In this document: one piece after another, positions 35,699 to 46,288 of the stretch | How the letters are laid out: every line of letters starts with the position of its first letter | Numbering within the stretch: the stretch's first letter is position 1 | Assembly: GCF_000321225.1 (NCBI RefSeq) | Contig: NW_004450401.1 | Span: forward strand, 3,994,555 to 4,058,554 | Direction: 5' to 3' | DNA: 64,000 nt | From: Odobenus rosmarus divergens | Taxonomy: Eukaryota; Chordata; Mammalia; Carnivora; Odobenidae | Position numbers and translations under genes: made by a program | The notes under the pieces: generated by a model | The model's input: the letters and a program-made list of their open reading frames with translations, nothing else | Database searches by the model: none | What the model was told of the DNA's origin: nothing

Positions 35699-35704
35699 TT
35701 TATT
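35699..35704 (-). terminator. Candidate TSPAN17 polyadenylation signal
   Basis: AATAAA on the minus strand, about 560 bases beyond the stop codon. Other hexamers occur further out (34710 and 34135), so the true 3' end is unsettled. Confidence 0.3.
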
Positions 35705-36259
35705 TGAGTAGTTTGTAGCCATCATCATGTTTGATCCTGAGAGGCAAGCAAGGGAGAGAAAATTCTTGGACCCGTTTTAAACTCCGAGACATTAAGGCCA
35801 AAGGGGGCTTCTGGCAGGGTCAAGGTCCCAGCTAGTTGCGAAGACAGCTCTAAAGCTGTGTGAGGCTGTGTCCCAGGCAACAGCAGGCCCCAAGCCTGCC
35901 CTAATAGCCATGCACAGAGAAGTGTGTCCCAGCCTGGGCAGGGACATGGCAGACCCCTCCCACCCCACCTGGCCAGCACCCTCTTAGAAGTACCATTCCT
36001 AGGCCCCTGGAGATCCCACCACCCGACAGCAGCCAAGATGGTGGCCCCCTGTGCACACTCACAGAGACATACCCGCCCTCCATGCACACGGCTCCAGGAC
36101 AGGCAGCCCGGGCAGAGGCACACCCACACTCAAGCCCCTTATGGAGCTCAGGTCCAAACAGAAACACCTGCAGCCTTGCCCATCCCGGGTACAGTGGCCG
36201 GGGAAGGGGGGGGGGTCCCTGGGTAGGCCAGGCAGGTGGCCTTGGCCAGTGTGGCAGCC

Positions 36260-36325
36260 TCACCAGTTGGCCTTCACTGCCTTGATGTCACTCACAAGGT
36301 TCTGGGCCAGGCAGATACCAAAGAT
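36260..36325 (-). CDS. TSPAN17: TSPAN17 coding exon 8 (residues 250-270, stop)
   Basis: Acceptor ttacag; encodes the end of the fourth membrane segment and the short cytoplasmic tail ending KANW, then TGA at 36260-36262. Confidence 0.95.
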   Translation of the reverse strand: MFGICLAQNLVSDIKAVKANW

Positions 36326-39300
36326 CTGTAAGACAAAGTGGGCAAAGTGAGGGAAGGTCTGCTGGAAGGGAGGGGCTGTGCGGGGGCATGCTGTGCTGAG
36401 GCAGTACCTGGAGGAGAGCGATGCCCACAAAGACCCCAGCCACAACGATCAGGTTGTCCTGCAGCCACTTCTCAAACTGGCCCACACAGCCTTTGGTGTG
36501 GATGGAGCCCTGCTGCTCCAGCTCCTGGGGACACACAGGCAAGGGGCTTGGCCCACCCACCCCCACAGGCCTCCTCTCAGTCCAGCTTGCTAAGCTCAGC
36601 CCCGCCCCAGGGCCTGACATCTTAGCACCTGCTGCCTGGATGGAGCTCTGCCATGGGGCCTTTGCATGACAGGCTCCTTCTAGTCATCAGGGTCTCAGAA
36701 CAGATGCCCCCTCCTCCAAGAGGCCTTCCCTGACCACCCAGCCCCAATCCCATCAGCTCCCTTACTTTATTTTCTCCCAAGCTCCTGGTTGAAATTGTCA
36801 CATTACTGTTCCTATGTGGTTATCTGTGAGCTTACTGTCTTTGTCCCCTCTACTGGAGTGCCTATCTCCTGAGCATGAATCCCCAGCATCTAGGGCACTG
36901 CCAGGTGTGAGCACCAGTGGGTGAATGACAAAGAACTGAAACGAGCAAACACACACGTGTCTGTGCCCACGGGTCCACTGCCCCCATGATCGGTAGTACC
37001 AAGGCCCAGGTGCCTGGATGGCTCCTAGGACTCAGCACCCCCTCCCCCACAGAATCCCTGAGGCCTTTCAGAGGAGCTTATGAGAGGCTGCCCTTCCCTT
37101 CCCAGTGCCCCGAACTCTGTCCCCACCCCTCTCACCAGTTTGAGCCGGACATCATAGCCACACTGGGTGTTGAGGACATCTTCCTGAGAAAAAACAGGCC
37201 AATGAGCGACTTGGTGAAGGGGCCCGAGGCACCCAGCACTGCAAAGGTTCCGGCTTCTCAAGGGAAGCAGATGGAACCATGGACTCTGCCACGCCCACCA
37301 CTCCTACGTGAGGCTCACTGAGGCCCACGCACCTCCTTCCCTGGCGCCAGGACACACAGCCACAAACGCCAGCCTGAGCTGCCTCCTGCTTAGGAATCCT
37401 GCCTGCCCGTGTATTATAAGAATGGGAAGAGTCGTGGCCCTCAGTGTCCCAGGTGAACTGTGATGGAAGAGATGTCCCTGGGAGAAGTTTCTGCTCTAAA
37501 GAAAGCCATAAAAGGGTGAGAACCCCCATGCCCTGTCACTCCAGAATGGTGGCCCAGGGGTGTGGCAGCTGGCTCACTACAATCAAAGAGACAGGTTTTG
37601 CTGAAGCGGTGCAGCCCCTATGCTGGCAGGCCCCACTGCTGCCCACGGACATAAAGTCCTCAGCCTAGTAGGAGGACTCCCACATAAAATGACCTCCCCC
37701 CAGCATCCAAGGCCCCCAGAGCAGGGCCGAGCCCAGCAAGCCCTCTGCTGGATTCTCCCCACACTTGGCCTGTGCACTGCGATGCCCCTGCCCCTCCTCA
37801 CCGGGCCCCACTCACCGCAGGGTCCCTGACGCAGCAGGAGAAGGGCACCCCGCAGCGCTCCCGGCTCGGGTTCAAGTCAGTGCAGTTGAAATAGATATTG
37901 AGGTTCCAGTCATTAGGCCCTCGGGCTCCGCAGCAAGACCACTAAGGGGCGAAAGGAGAGCCCAGATGAGCCAGGCCCGCCCCAGGAGCCCCATCCAGTT
38001 TCAAGACAGGCCCAGGCTGCAGAAGACAGGGTAGGGCTGGGCTGGGCTGGGAGGGGGTCTGGAGGTAGCTAGGCAGGTGGGCACCTCCTCGCCGCCCCCC
38101 AGCAGAAAGGCTGGACCTCAGCCCAGAGCCGTCAGAGCATCACTATGCTCCTGCCCAGGTTGGCGGAATCAGGGGGAACCTGGGAGGGGTGCCCTCAGAA
38201 GTGGGTGTGAGGCCAAGCCCTGTGGGGAGAGGCACCGCTGAAGCCCATGTCTGTGCCAGGTCTCCCCACACTTGCCCCAGAGATTTTATGAAGACCTTCT
38301 CTCGTCCTCTCTGCAGGGACAGGAAGGCAACCCTGCCACCCTCACAGCAATCACATCACACTTCTTCGATGCTGCTGGCAGCACCCATATCCCCATCACC
38401 CCACCCAGCACATCCGGCGCCGCCTCCCTAGGCACGGGAATAGCGAGCGTGACGCTGCCCTGAAGCAAGCTCACGAACTGCGGCACGCGGGAACACAGGT
38501 CTTAACCCATGTGACACGGAAAGCTGGCCCTCAAGGGACCTGCTGAGCGCAGACACAGGGCCCCGCCGTGGGCCGAGGGGGCGGGGCACGGCCATGTGGC
38601 TCTGTGTGCACGGGTCCCAGCAAACAGCCTGGCCTCTGCCGTCCTCCTCTAGCTCTGCTCAGCACCTGCTGCGCCTGCCGGGAAACATCTGCCCCTCTTT
38701 CCACAGCCCCGCTCCTTCTCCAAGGCCTTCCTCTTCTCCACCCTTCCCCATTTCAGCTCGTAGCACGATTTATTATTTATACACACACACGCACATACAG
38801 TTGTCCATTTTCCATATCATCTATCTCTGCCCCCAGACTGCCATTCCCCAAAGGACAGGTCCCAGCTTTTGTCACCACTGAACGAACTCCCAGGAACTGG
38901 CCCAGGGCCTGGCACACAATAAGTCTGCACCAATCTGTTTCAAATGAACAAATCAATCACATCCTAACTGCCTGGCTATATGTCCACTTCTGCCCTGAGT
39001 CGAGACCTCCTCAAAGCAGGTTCCAGCTCTGGTTCATCTCTGGATCCCAGAACAGACTCGGGGTGGGTGGCGCTGAAGGTGTGGGACTGTGGAGGTGGGT
39101 GTGAGCGGAGAAGGTGAGGCGGGAGGTGTCTGGGAGCTCGTGAACTGTTCACTGACTGCTTCTTCGCATGGGTTAGGTAGAGGAGGATTTAAGAGCAGAG
39201 CTTCTGTGGAGGAGGAGGTCTCAAACTCAAATATGTTCAGAGGCCAAACAGACAGTATAAACGAGAGAAAAGGGCCGACAAATATAATACAGAGTGGCAT

Positions 39301-42300
39301 AGACGATGGCAAACAGAGAACTCCTATACCAGCAAGGGGACAGCGGCAATGTAACCCCAGCTAATACTATGGGTCCAGAGTTTCTTAGAAGGGGAAATCT
39401 GTATTTTTATATCAAATGTTCTCTTTTAAGTGTTGAAAACCCTGGCCTAGGAGCTGCCAGGTTGGAGCCTCTGGGCTCTGTTCCCCAACACTGTGTCCCT
39501 GCAGAACTAGGCACAGTGGGGACCTACAGGGATCACAGAAGCTGGCTTCGCCTCAGACAGGGGGCCTTCTGGCTCTTTTCCCTGGGGCATGGGCAGGGGA
39601 ACGGTCCCAGAACACACGGAACTTGCTCTCTCACACATCTGCCCAGCAGCCGCCTCATGCAGGTGGCCCGGGCCGGCACGGGACTCACATATTCCTGAGC
39701 AAAGTCAATGAGGTTCTGGAGGTCAATGTCGTCCCGATAGGCCTTGACGTTGTTATTGATGAAGAAATTGAGCTGGTCTCGAATCCAGTCCTTGAATACG
39801 AAGGCCAGGATCCCTGTTGCTAGCTCCAGGAAGAAGATGAGGCCGAGGAACACTGAGAACTGGGGTAGGGGCACACAGACAGTGGGCGTCAGAGATGCAG
39901 GGCCTGGGGATGCCACGGGGCAGCGCTCCCCCCCACCACCCCCACCCCAAGATAGCCAAGAGTCCCCACCTTCTCTCCTATTAGTACTGTTTGATGACGG
40001 TGAAGGACAGTGCGGTTCTTACCTACCCATCCGTTCCGCTTCCCCTGGTAACCACCCTGTTTTCTTTGAGAAACCACCCTCCGCATACGTGTTCAGCTCC
40101 TGTGGCTCAGACAGAACCATCTCCACCTCCTTTCCCGTTCCTGATAGAAGACTGGGCCTGCGCCCGGGAGCCCACCAATCGGAGCGCTACCTCTCCCGGG
40201 GCCACAGGGATTGGTCCAGAGACAGCCAATCTGAACCAAGGAGATGCAATTAAAGGACAGGCCCACTGGTTGGGCAGAGAGAGCCTTGGCCTCCTAGGAG
40301 TTCCCGGAGGGGCAGTGTGAAGCTAGCCCCCACCCGTTCGTGGGCATCCTTCCACCCCATGGGGAATGGAGCCAACTGGAAGGACAGACTAGAGAAACAG
40401 TGACCAGGCCAAGTGACAGACACTGTGGTGGCCCCTAGATCCAAATGTGCCGGCACCCAGCATACCCCTGGGCTTTCCTTAGTAAGCCCATAAATACCCT
40501 TTTATGCTTGGGCCACTGGGTTTCAGTCACAACAGAAAGGATCCTATAGATAATACAATTCTGATGACTATTGTTACAATAACACGATAATAAAACCACC
40601 CATTATTAAGTACCAACTATATGCAAGAAGTCAGTGGGAGGAGGTAGGGGTCCCCAGTGGATCTAGGTGGGGGTGCACTCACAAACTTGAGCAGGAAGGT
40701 GTTCTCCCGGAGGGCCCCGATGCAGCCGGCAAAGCCCAGCACCGACATGATGCCTCCAACCACTACAAACAGCCACACGGGGTCGAGGCCTCCCAGATCT
40801 GTGAGCGCCGAGATATTGGAGAGAACGCCCTGTGCCAGGGGAGCAGAGGCAAGTGGTCGGGCTGATCCTCCCACCACCTCAACCTACGGCAGCCCCACAC
40901 CAGACTCCACCACCTTACCTTCTCACCCCAGGCCCAGAGGCCAATGGCCAGGAACAGGGCTCCCAGCACCTGCAGAAGCAGCAGCAAAGAGCTAAGGGTT
41001 GGAGTGTCAGCATCCTTCCCCACCCCCAGGAGAGCCCCTCCCCCTCTAGCAGTCAGGGTCTCTGGAAAGTGGGGGGGGGGGAATGGACTATAAATGGGGT
41101 CCAGCGTCCTTTCTACCTCCCCCAGAACACATTTCAGTTCTTCTCCCCCACAAAACACAGCCTGGAGGATTGAACCCACCCTAGCCCTTCCCAGGACGCA
41201 GTACTGCAGCAGAGGGTGGCTGGGACACCCCTGCCAAGCAGAACCAACAGCACTGTCCTGAGCCTCTCCTCCCACCAAGCCTATTCTCCGTTCCGGGATC
41301 CTAGCCTCCCTTCTGCCTCCTCCCAATCTGGCCACCCTGGTGCCCTGCAACTCTGCGACGGCCGCCCCACTCTGTTCTGTTTTCAAAGCTCACAAGCAAA
41401 GACCCCTGAATGACAAGGAATCCTGATGTAAGCAGGATCCAGTTGAGGGACCCCTGTCTGGGCCTGTAGCTCTGCCCTTGAAAACATCTGGCCACAGTTC
41501 TGCCTGGACCTTTTTTTTTTTCTCCTGCCTGGACCTTCTAAGCACCACCCACCTGTCCTGCCTCAGTTCCTTACTGGGAAGAGTCCTGGATGTCCAGGCC
41601 ATACGCCTGAGCCTGGGCAGGTCTCTGGATATCCAGTCTCACAGAGAGAGTGCCACTCATGCCCCAGCACAAGGCCATGACCCCACCTCTTCACACCTTC
41701 CCCACCCACCTGCTTTCACAGGCTCCTTCCCTTCCCCCCACCAATTCCAGTCCATTCCACCACAAGACCACCCACTTTTAACGCCTTCCTCTCTCTGACC
41801 CCAGGCTCCTCCCACTGCAGTAGTCTTCTCTAAAAATCTCTTTCCCTCCCTCCCCCCCCACTAGATCTGGGATGTGAAAGCAAACATCACTTCTCCTGCC
41901 TCATCCCACTTGACCCACCCATGGCCTTTAGATGGGCAACTGACCACTACTTTCTCCTTTCTGAACCCCTCGGTGGTCAACTCAACACCATTCCTCCCTC
42001 CACCCCCTTCTCAGCCTCCCTCCCAGGATGCACTGCTTCACCTCCCTATGCACATAGCCACCAACCCCACCACGTGTCACCTTCAGCCTTCTGCCCTTCT
42101 TCCTATTCCATACTTATTTCCACACCATCAGACACTGGCATCTCCCGGACCTCCACCCCAACCTCTCCCTGGCTCCAAGTGGCTAGGTCCACTTGCCTGC
42201 TGCAAAAACCTCCATGTCCCAGGCTCAGTTCCATGCACTAGGAATACATCAGCAAATAGGACAAATGAGCTCTCTGCCATCAAGGAGTTTACACTCCCGT

Positions 42301-44424
42301 GGGGGAAATCCATAGTGAGCAAATAAAAGTAATTTCAGATACCAACAGATCCTTTAAAGAAAAGCAAACAGACTGATGCGGTGGGGAGTGATTGGGGTCG
42401 GTGTAGGCATGCTTTGGTTAGGGAAAATAGGGACATTTTAGCTGAGCTCTGAATGATGAAAAAGTGTATCTAGGAGAAGAAAATTTCAGGTGGAGGGCCT
42501 GGCAGAAGCCCAGAGGTAAGATCCAGTATGGTGGTGCAAGGGACAGACTGAAGGGCAGAAGGGCCAGACTCCAGAGGGTACTGGAGACCACTGGTGGAGT
42601 CTGGACTGTATTAATTGCTGGAAGGTTCTCAGCAGGGTAACACCAGGGTCCACTTTCCATTAAAACAAACAAAAATCTCTGGGCCTGTTTGATAGGCACC
42701 TCTCTCTGGCCACCTGGACCCAAACCTGAAACCTCGTGGCCCCCCTAAGTGGTGGGGTCCTGTCAATTCAGCCTCATAACTTCCCCTGGAGCCTTCCTCA
42801 CTTCCCACTCCGCACCCCCCATTTTTGCCCCAGCCCTCCTCCCTGGTCTCCCAACTTCCAAGCCCTCTGCCCCTCACCCACCCTCCCCGCAAAGGCAGAC
42901 AGATCTGCCTCCAGTACAAAAGCCAAAACAGACCCACCACCCAGCACTGAAGCCCTCACTGCTTCACAGGGCTCTCAACATAAAACTCCCGACACTGTCC
43001 CACCCCTGGGGCCTTTCCTGCTCTGGCTCCCCACCCCCACTCCCATGCAAAAGTGGGCGTGCCTGGAACAATCCTGAGTTTCTCTTGCCTGGCCCCCTTG
43101 GCATCCAGCCATTCACTCTGCTCAATGCTCTGCTTCACCCCCAACCACTGCCCACTGGTATGTACCTTGGCTCTGCACTTACTGGCCTTGTAACTCTAGG
43201 TTAAATGACTTGACCTCTCTGTGTCTATTCCCTCATCCATAAAATGTAGATAATAAATAACAAAGTAGCTGTGCGAATACAAGTTAGAATTCATTTAATC
43301 TGGCTAACAACCCTGAGGGGTGGGCTTTATCATCACCCCTCCCAGGAAAGGAGGCCAAGGCCCAGAGAGAAGTCTCAAAGCTAGGCTTGCTACACCCAGG
43401 CCTCCAGACATCCCCACTAGTACTGTCTGCACATTGCCCACACCCTTGAGAGCTGCGCGTTGCTGGAGCCAAAAGGCCCACCACACACGGGTGACTTCAT
43501 GGTTAGCACATGGGTAGAGGGCAGTGCCAGAGTCTTGTTGAACAAACTGAATGGGCCTGGTATTTTGACTGAAGGCAGCAGGAACAGAGACTGCAGAGGC
43601 AGCAAGCAGCCTTAGAGAGATGGGATGGGGGAGGGAGAAGGGAAAGATGACTTGGCAGGGCCCAGGGGCACATGCCACCCTGGAAGGGGCACTAGCAGCT
43701 CCCTTCTCCGGCAGGGGCAGCACCGCCCTGAAAGCCTCGGTTTTGTCAGCTGCGGAATGTTGAATTCTGTTCCCCCAGGGCCAGCTCACGACGTCTCAAC
43801 AGGGGAGATCTCCTCTCCCCAGCAGAGAACCAGAGCTATTGACCCTCCCAGCCCGCAAGCTCTCGGTATGGAGCAGGTTGACCTACCCTCCTTGCAGGAG
43901 CTTAAGGCTAGGCAAGGGGTTCCGGCCCTTCCCTTCACGGAGACACTCCTCCCTGTGGACTAAACCAGGGGCGGAGCTCAGCGCACACGCCACACTCCAG
44001 GGTAGCAAAGGAGCTGGACGGGAGACAGGTCCCTGGGACCTTCAGGGAAACACCTCCCCTTTCTCCACCCGGGCTTGGAAAGATACGGGGAGACTCCACC
44101 TCCATAACCTATCCCCGCGGCGCCTGGGGCCCGCCTCCAGCAATCCGGGCCTCCCCGTAGTTCCCAGGAGTGGGTCCTAGGAGTGTATAATGGAGGTGAG
44201 AGTGGGAAGAAGGGGGGGGAGGTGATGGTCGCAAGCCCTTAAGGCAGGGAGTGGTTCCCCCACCCACCCAGCAAGTAGGGGACCGACCCTCCTCCCGCCA
44301 CCCCCAGCACGGGGCCCGGAACCCACCCCGCTCTCACCCAGAAGACAATGTTGAAGCCAAACAGGAAGTATTTCCCGCAGCAGCCGACTTCGGGTTCCTG
44401 GAAGTGCTGGTGCTTGCCCGGCAT
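36260..44424 (-). CDS. TSPAN17: Tetraspanin-17, complete gene (8 coding exons)
   Basis: Joining 44424-44338, 40969-40919, 40829-40683, 39859-39689, 37941-37816, 37183-37136, 36524-36408 and 36325-36260 gives 813 bases, 270 codons plus TGA, the length I recall for human TSPAN17. Every junction has GT/AG and the frame holds throughout. Four membrane segments lie near residues 19-43, 64-84, 96-117 and 234-257. The large extracellular loop has CCG at 155-157 and eight cysteines (155, 156, 172, 182, 189, 190, 202, 223), the mark of the TspanC8 group, whose members bind ADAM10 and control its exit from the ER and its substrate choice. N-glycosylation sequons are N51-I-S and N171-C-T. The start codon has a good context (caccATGc) and lies in a CpG island. 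Confidence 0.97.
36408..36524 (-). CDS. TSPAN17: TSPAN17 coding exon 7 (residues 211-249)
   Basis: 117 bases in phase 0, acceptor ccccag, donor gtactg. It holds the last loop cysteine (223) and most of membrane segment 4. Confidence 0.95.
36640..36930 (+). mobile_element. L2 3' end in TSPAN17 intron 7
   Basis: It shows gggcctttgcatgacaggct, aggccttccctgaccaccca and gtgtgagcaccagtgggtga order typical of L2 tails. Antisense to the gene. Confidence 0.7.
37136..37183 (-). CDS. TSPAN17: TSPAN17 coding exon 6 (residues 195-210)
   Basis: 48 bases in phase 0, encoding EDVLNTQCGYDVRLKL of the large loop. Donor gtgaga, acceptor tctcag. Confidence 0.95.
37816..37941 (-). CDS. TSPAN17: TSPAN17 coding exon 5 (residues 153-194)
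   Basis: 126 bases in phase 0. It begins WSCCGARGPNDW, carrying the CCG motif, the second glycosylation sequon and six of the eight loop cysteines. Acceptor cccttag, donor gtgagt. Confidence 0.96.
39689..39859 (-). CDS. TSPAN17: TSPAN17 coding exon 4 (residues 96-152)
   Basis: 171 bases in phase 0. It encodes membrane segment 3 (FSVFLGLIFFLELATGILAF) and the start of the large loop. Acceptor cccag, donor gtgagt. The intron to exon 5 (37942-39688) includes an L2 tail at about 38830-38960. Confidence 0.96.
40683..40829 (-). CDS. TSPAN17: TSPAN17 coding exon 3 (residues 47-95)
   Basis: 147 bases in phase 0. It covers the small extracellular loop with sequon N51-I-S and membrane segment 2, ending RENTFLLKF. 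Acceptor cacag, donor gtgagt. Confidence 0.96.
40919..40969 (-). CDS. TSPAN17: TSPAN17 coding exon 2 (residues 30-46)
   Basis: 51 bases in phase 0 encoding VLGALFLAIGLWAWGEK, the second half of membrane segment 1. Acceptor ctgcag, donor gtaagg. Confidence 0.96.
40970..44337 (-). other. TSPAN17: TSPAN17 intron 1
   Basis: 3.4 kb, C/T-rich on the plus strand and largely unique. An antisense L2 remnant is likely at about 42220-42620 (aaggagtttacactcccgtg) and a MIR at 43170-43290. No alternative exon is obvious. Confidence 0.6.
44338..44424 (-). CDS. TSPAN17: TSPAN17 coding exon 1 (residues 1-29)
   Basis: 87 coding bases starting MPGKHQHFQEPEVGCCGKYF, a cytoplasmic N-terminus with paired cysteines near the membrane that could be palmitoylated. 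Donor gtgaga. Confidence 0.96.
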
Positions 44425-44870
44425 GGTGAGCAGCCGCACGCCGGCCCGGGAACCGGAGCCGGGGTCGGGCTCGGCCCTCCACGGGCCGCCCTGGGCTAGA
44501 GCCGCCCGGGGCCTAGCCCGGCGGCTGCGGCTTCATGGCCGCGGCCACACAGAACGCCGGTCGGGCCCCGCCCGCCCCCCAGGGACCGCCCCTGGCGACC
44601 CGACCGCCCAGCTCCCCGCCCGCGCAGTCGGGTCGGAGCCCCGCCGCCTCTAGGCCTGACTCCGCCCCTGCCCTACTCTGTCCCCTCGGAGCCCCGCCTC
44701 TAGGCCTGAGTCTAGGCCCTCCGGGCTCCGCTCCCAGGCAGGCCCCGCCCCCGCCCTGGAGCCCCGCCTCTAGGCCTGACTCCGCCCCGAGCGCCGGCAG
44801 CCACTTACATCTTCCCAGGGTCCTGCGGACCTGCCTGAGAAGCCTGATGATGGCACCGCAAGTCGCGGCC
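44340..44870 (-). promoter_or_regulatory. TSPAN17: TSPAN17 CpG-island promoter
   Basis: Dense CpG and many GC boxes (ccgccc on either strand), with no TATA element seen. It includes three direct copies of a gagccccgcctctaggcctg unit. The transcription start cannot be fixed from sequence. Confidence 0.8.
44636..44789 (+). repeat. Three direct copies of a GC-box unit in the TSPAN17 promoter
   Basis: Units beginning at about 44636, 44689 and 44758 share gagccccgcctctaggcctg followed by actccgcccc or agtctaggcc. Each holds an Sp1-type box and an aggcct palindrome. The spacing is about 53 and 69 bases. Confidence 0.85.
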
Positions 44871-45363
44871 ACGAAGCACCCGCAGTTACTCCTACCCTAC
44901 AAGGCTCGGTACCAGCGCCGCCCCAGGCCCCAGCCTCGCTGTCGGTGCCCAGTCCTGGAGAGGAGTAACTGCCGATCTGATGAGCAGATGGGGACGGCGA
45001 TAGGGATGGTGTTTTTAACACAAGTGCAGGCGAATCAGATGCGCTTTTCCCTCAACGGAAATTCATCTCTACCTAGACTGGCTCAGACTCAGGCCAGATG
45101 ACAGCTGGGTCTCGTGAGGGACGCGCCTGCTCCTCCCTGACACTGCGGCATTGCCAGGGGCATATACCCGACCCCCTGGCTCTAACCCTTCTGACGTGGA
45201 AACCTGTCCCCTTGCGTATTACCCCTCTCACTGTACTAGCTTGGGCCTGATTGGGCGTGAGCCCCCTCAAGGCCGGACGGAGTGTAAGGTTTTGGGGGGG
45301 GGGCGCTCAAATCTTACTCAATTTTAGAACTCTCAAAAATAATTCTAATTTTGTTCAAAAGTG
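44871..45363. other. TSPAN17 upstream / EIF4E1B downstream interval
   Basis: Unique sequence falling from CpG-rich to AT-rich. A ten-base G run is at about 45293-45302. No exon is recognised. The two genes are tandem on the minus strand, so EIF4E1B transcription runs towards the TSPAN17 promoter. Confidence 0.5.
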
Positions 45364-45369
45364 TTTATT
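45364..45369 (-). terminator. Candidate EIF4E1B polyadenylation signal
   Basis: AATAAA on the minus strand about 805 bases past the stop codon, followed by T-rich sequence. It is the clearest hexamer I noticed before the TSPAN17 promoter. Confidence 0.35.
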
Positions 45370-46173
45370 TAGAACAGGAACAGAAAAAGGCTTAAACTTC
45401 ATACCTTTCAGCTAATCCACCTCAAGCAGAACCATGAGGAGACCTAACGGCCGCTGTCCTCCACTCCTGGGCCAGGACCTCATCTATCTACCCACCTCCA
45501 CTGCAGCCTGACCTGAGGCAAGGCCCACACACCCCTGGCCACAGCTGAGGAAAGGGCAAGAGGACACACTTGCCTCTCTGTGAGATAATAGGGTTCTGCC
45601 CCTAAGCCTCCAGCCCCTGTGATGTACAGCCCCGCTCCAGGGACCCACCCACATCTGGTTGAGGGAAGGTACAAGATACAGGGTAGGCACCAAGTAGAGT
45701 GATCACAGAGAGCCCATCCCCTACCCCCTGTCCTTGAGCCCCAGCTGTGTCAGTGGCCTTGACAGAAGAGTCACCCTCAGGCCACCCAGGGCCTGTCCCA
45801 GGGGTGCACAGAAAGTGCTGGACTGTAGGATTCTCTTGTCATTTCCAACTTTAGTTGAGCTCTGCTTTCCCCCTTCCCCCGTGACTCACCCTAACCCATC
45901 CTCAGATGAAACAAAGACACTCAGGGCTTTCCTCCACCTTTCCTGGGTCCTCAGGCTGGCTTCCCTGACCACAGAGCGGTCCTGAGCCCCAACTCAGGCC
46001 TAGGGACATGTTCATATTCACTCCAGGACATGGGAGAACCCCATTCTCTACCCACCAGTTCTGCCGAGCATCAGCACCGTAGCCCAGCACCCCCTTACCC
46101 ACCACACCACACACACACACAGCAGGGAGAAAGGCTCAGGGGCAGTTGAATGGAGAGTGGTGCCAAGGTCTCA

Positions 46174-46288
46174 TCACACCACAAACTTATTCTTGGCTAG
46201 GGAGTTGCTCTTGGTGGCCGTGTCTGCATGGGCCTGGTACCCAATGACGATCTTCGTGGAGAGGCCCAGGCGCTCTTTGTAGACCTGC
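46174..46288 (-). CDS. EIF4E1B: EIF4E1B coding exon 7 (residues 211-247, stop)
   Basis: 115 bases completing codon 210. Acceptor ctccag. It ends KNKFVV then TGA at 46174-46176. Residue 211 is Q where I recall R in human. Confidence 0.93.

Noticed and set aside
44535..45101. 188-codon plus-strand frame beside the TSPAN17 start
   Set aside because: Low-complexity Pro/Ser/Ala translation from the GC-rich promoter repeats; no homologue is recognised.
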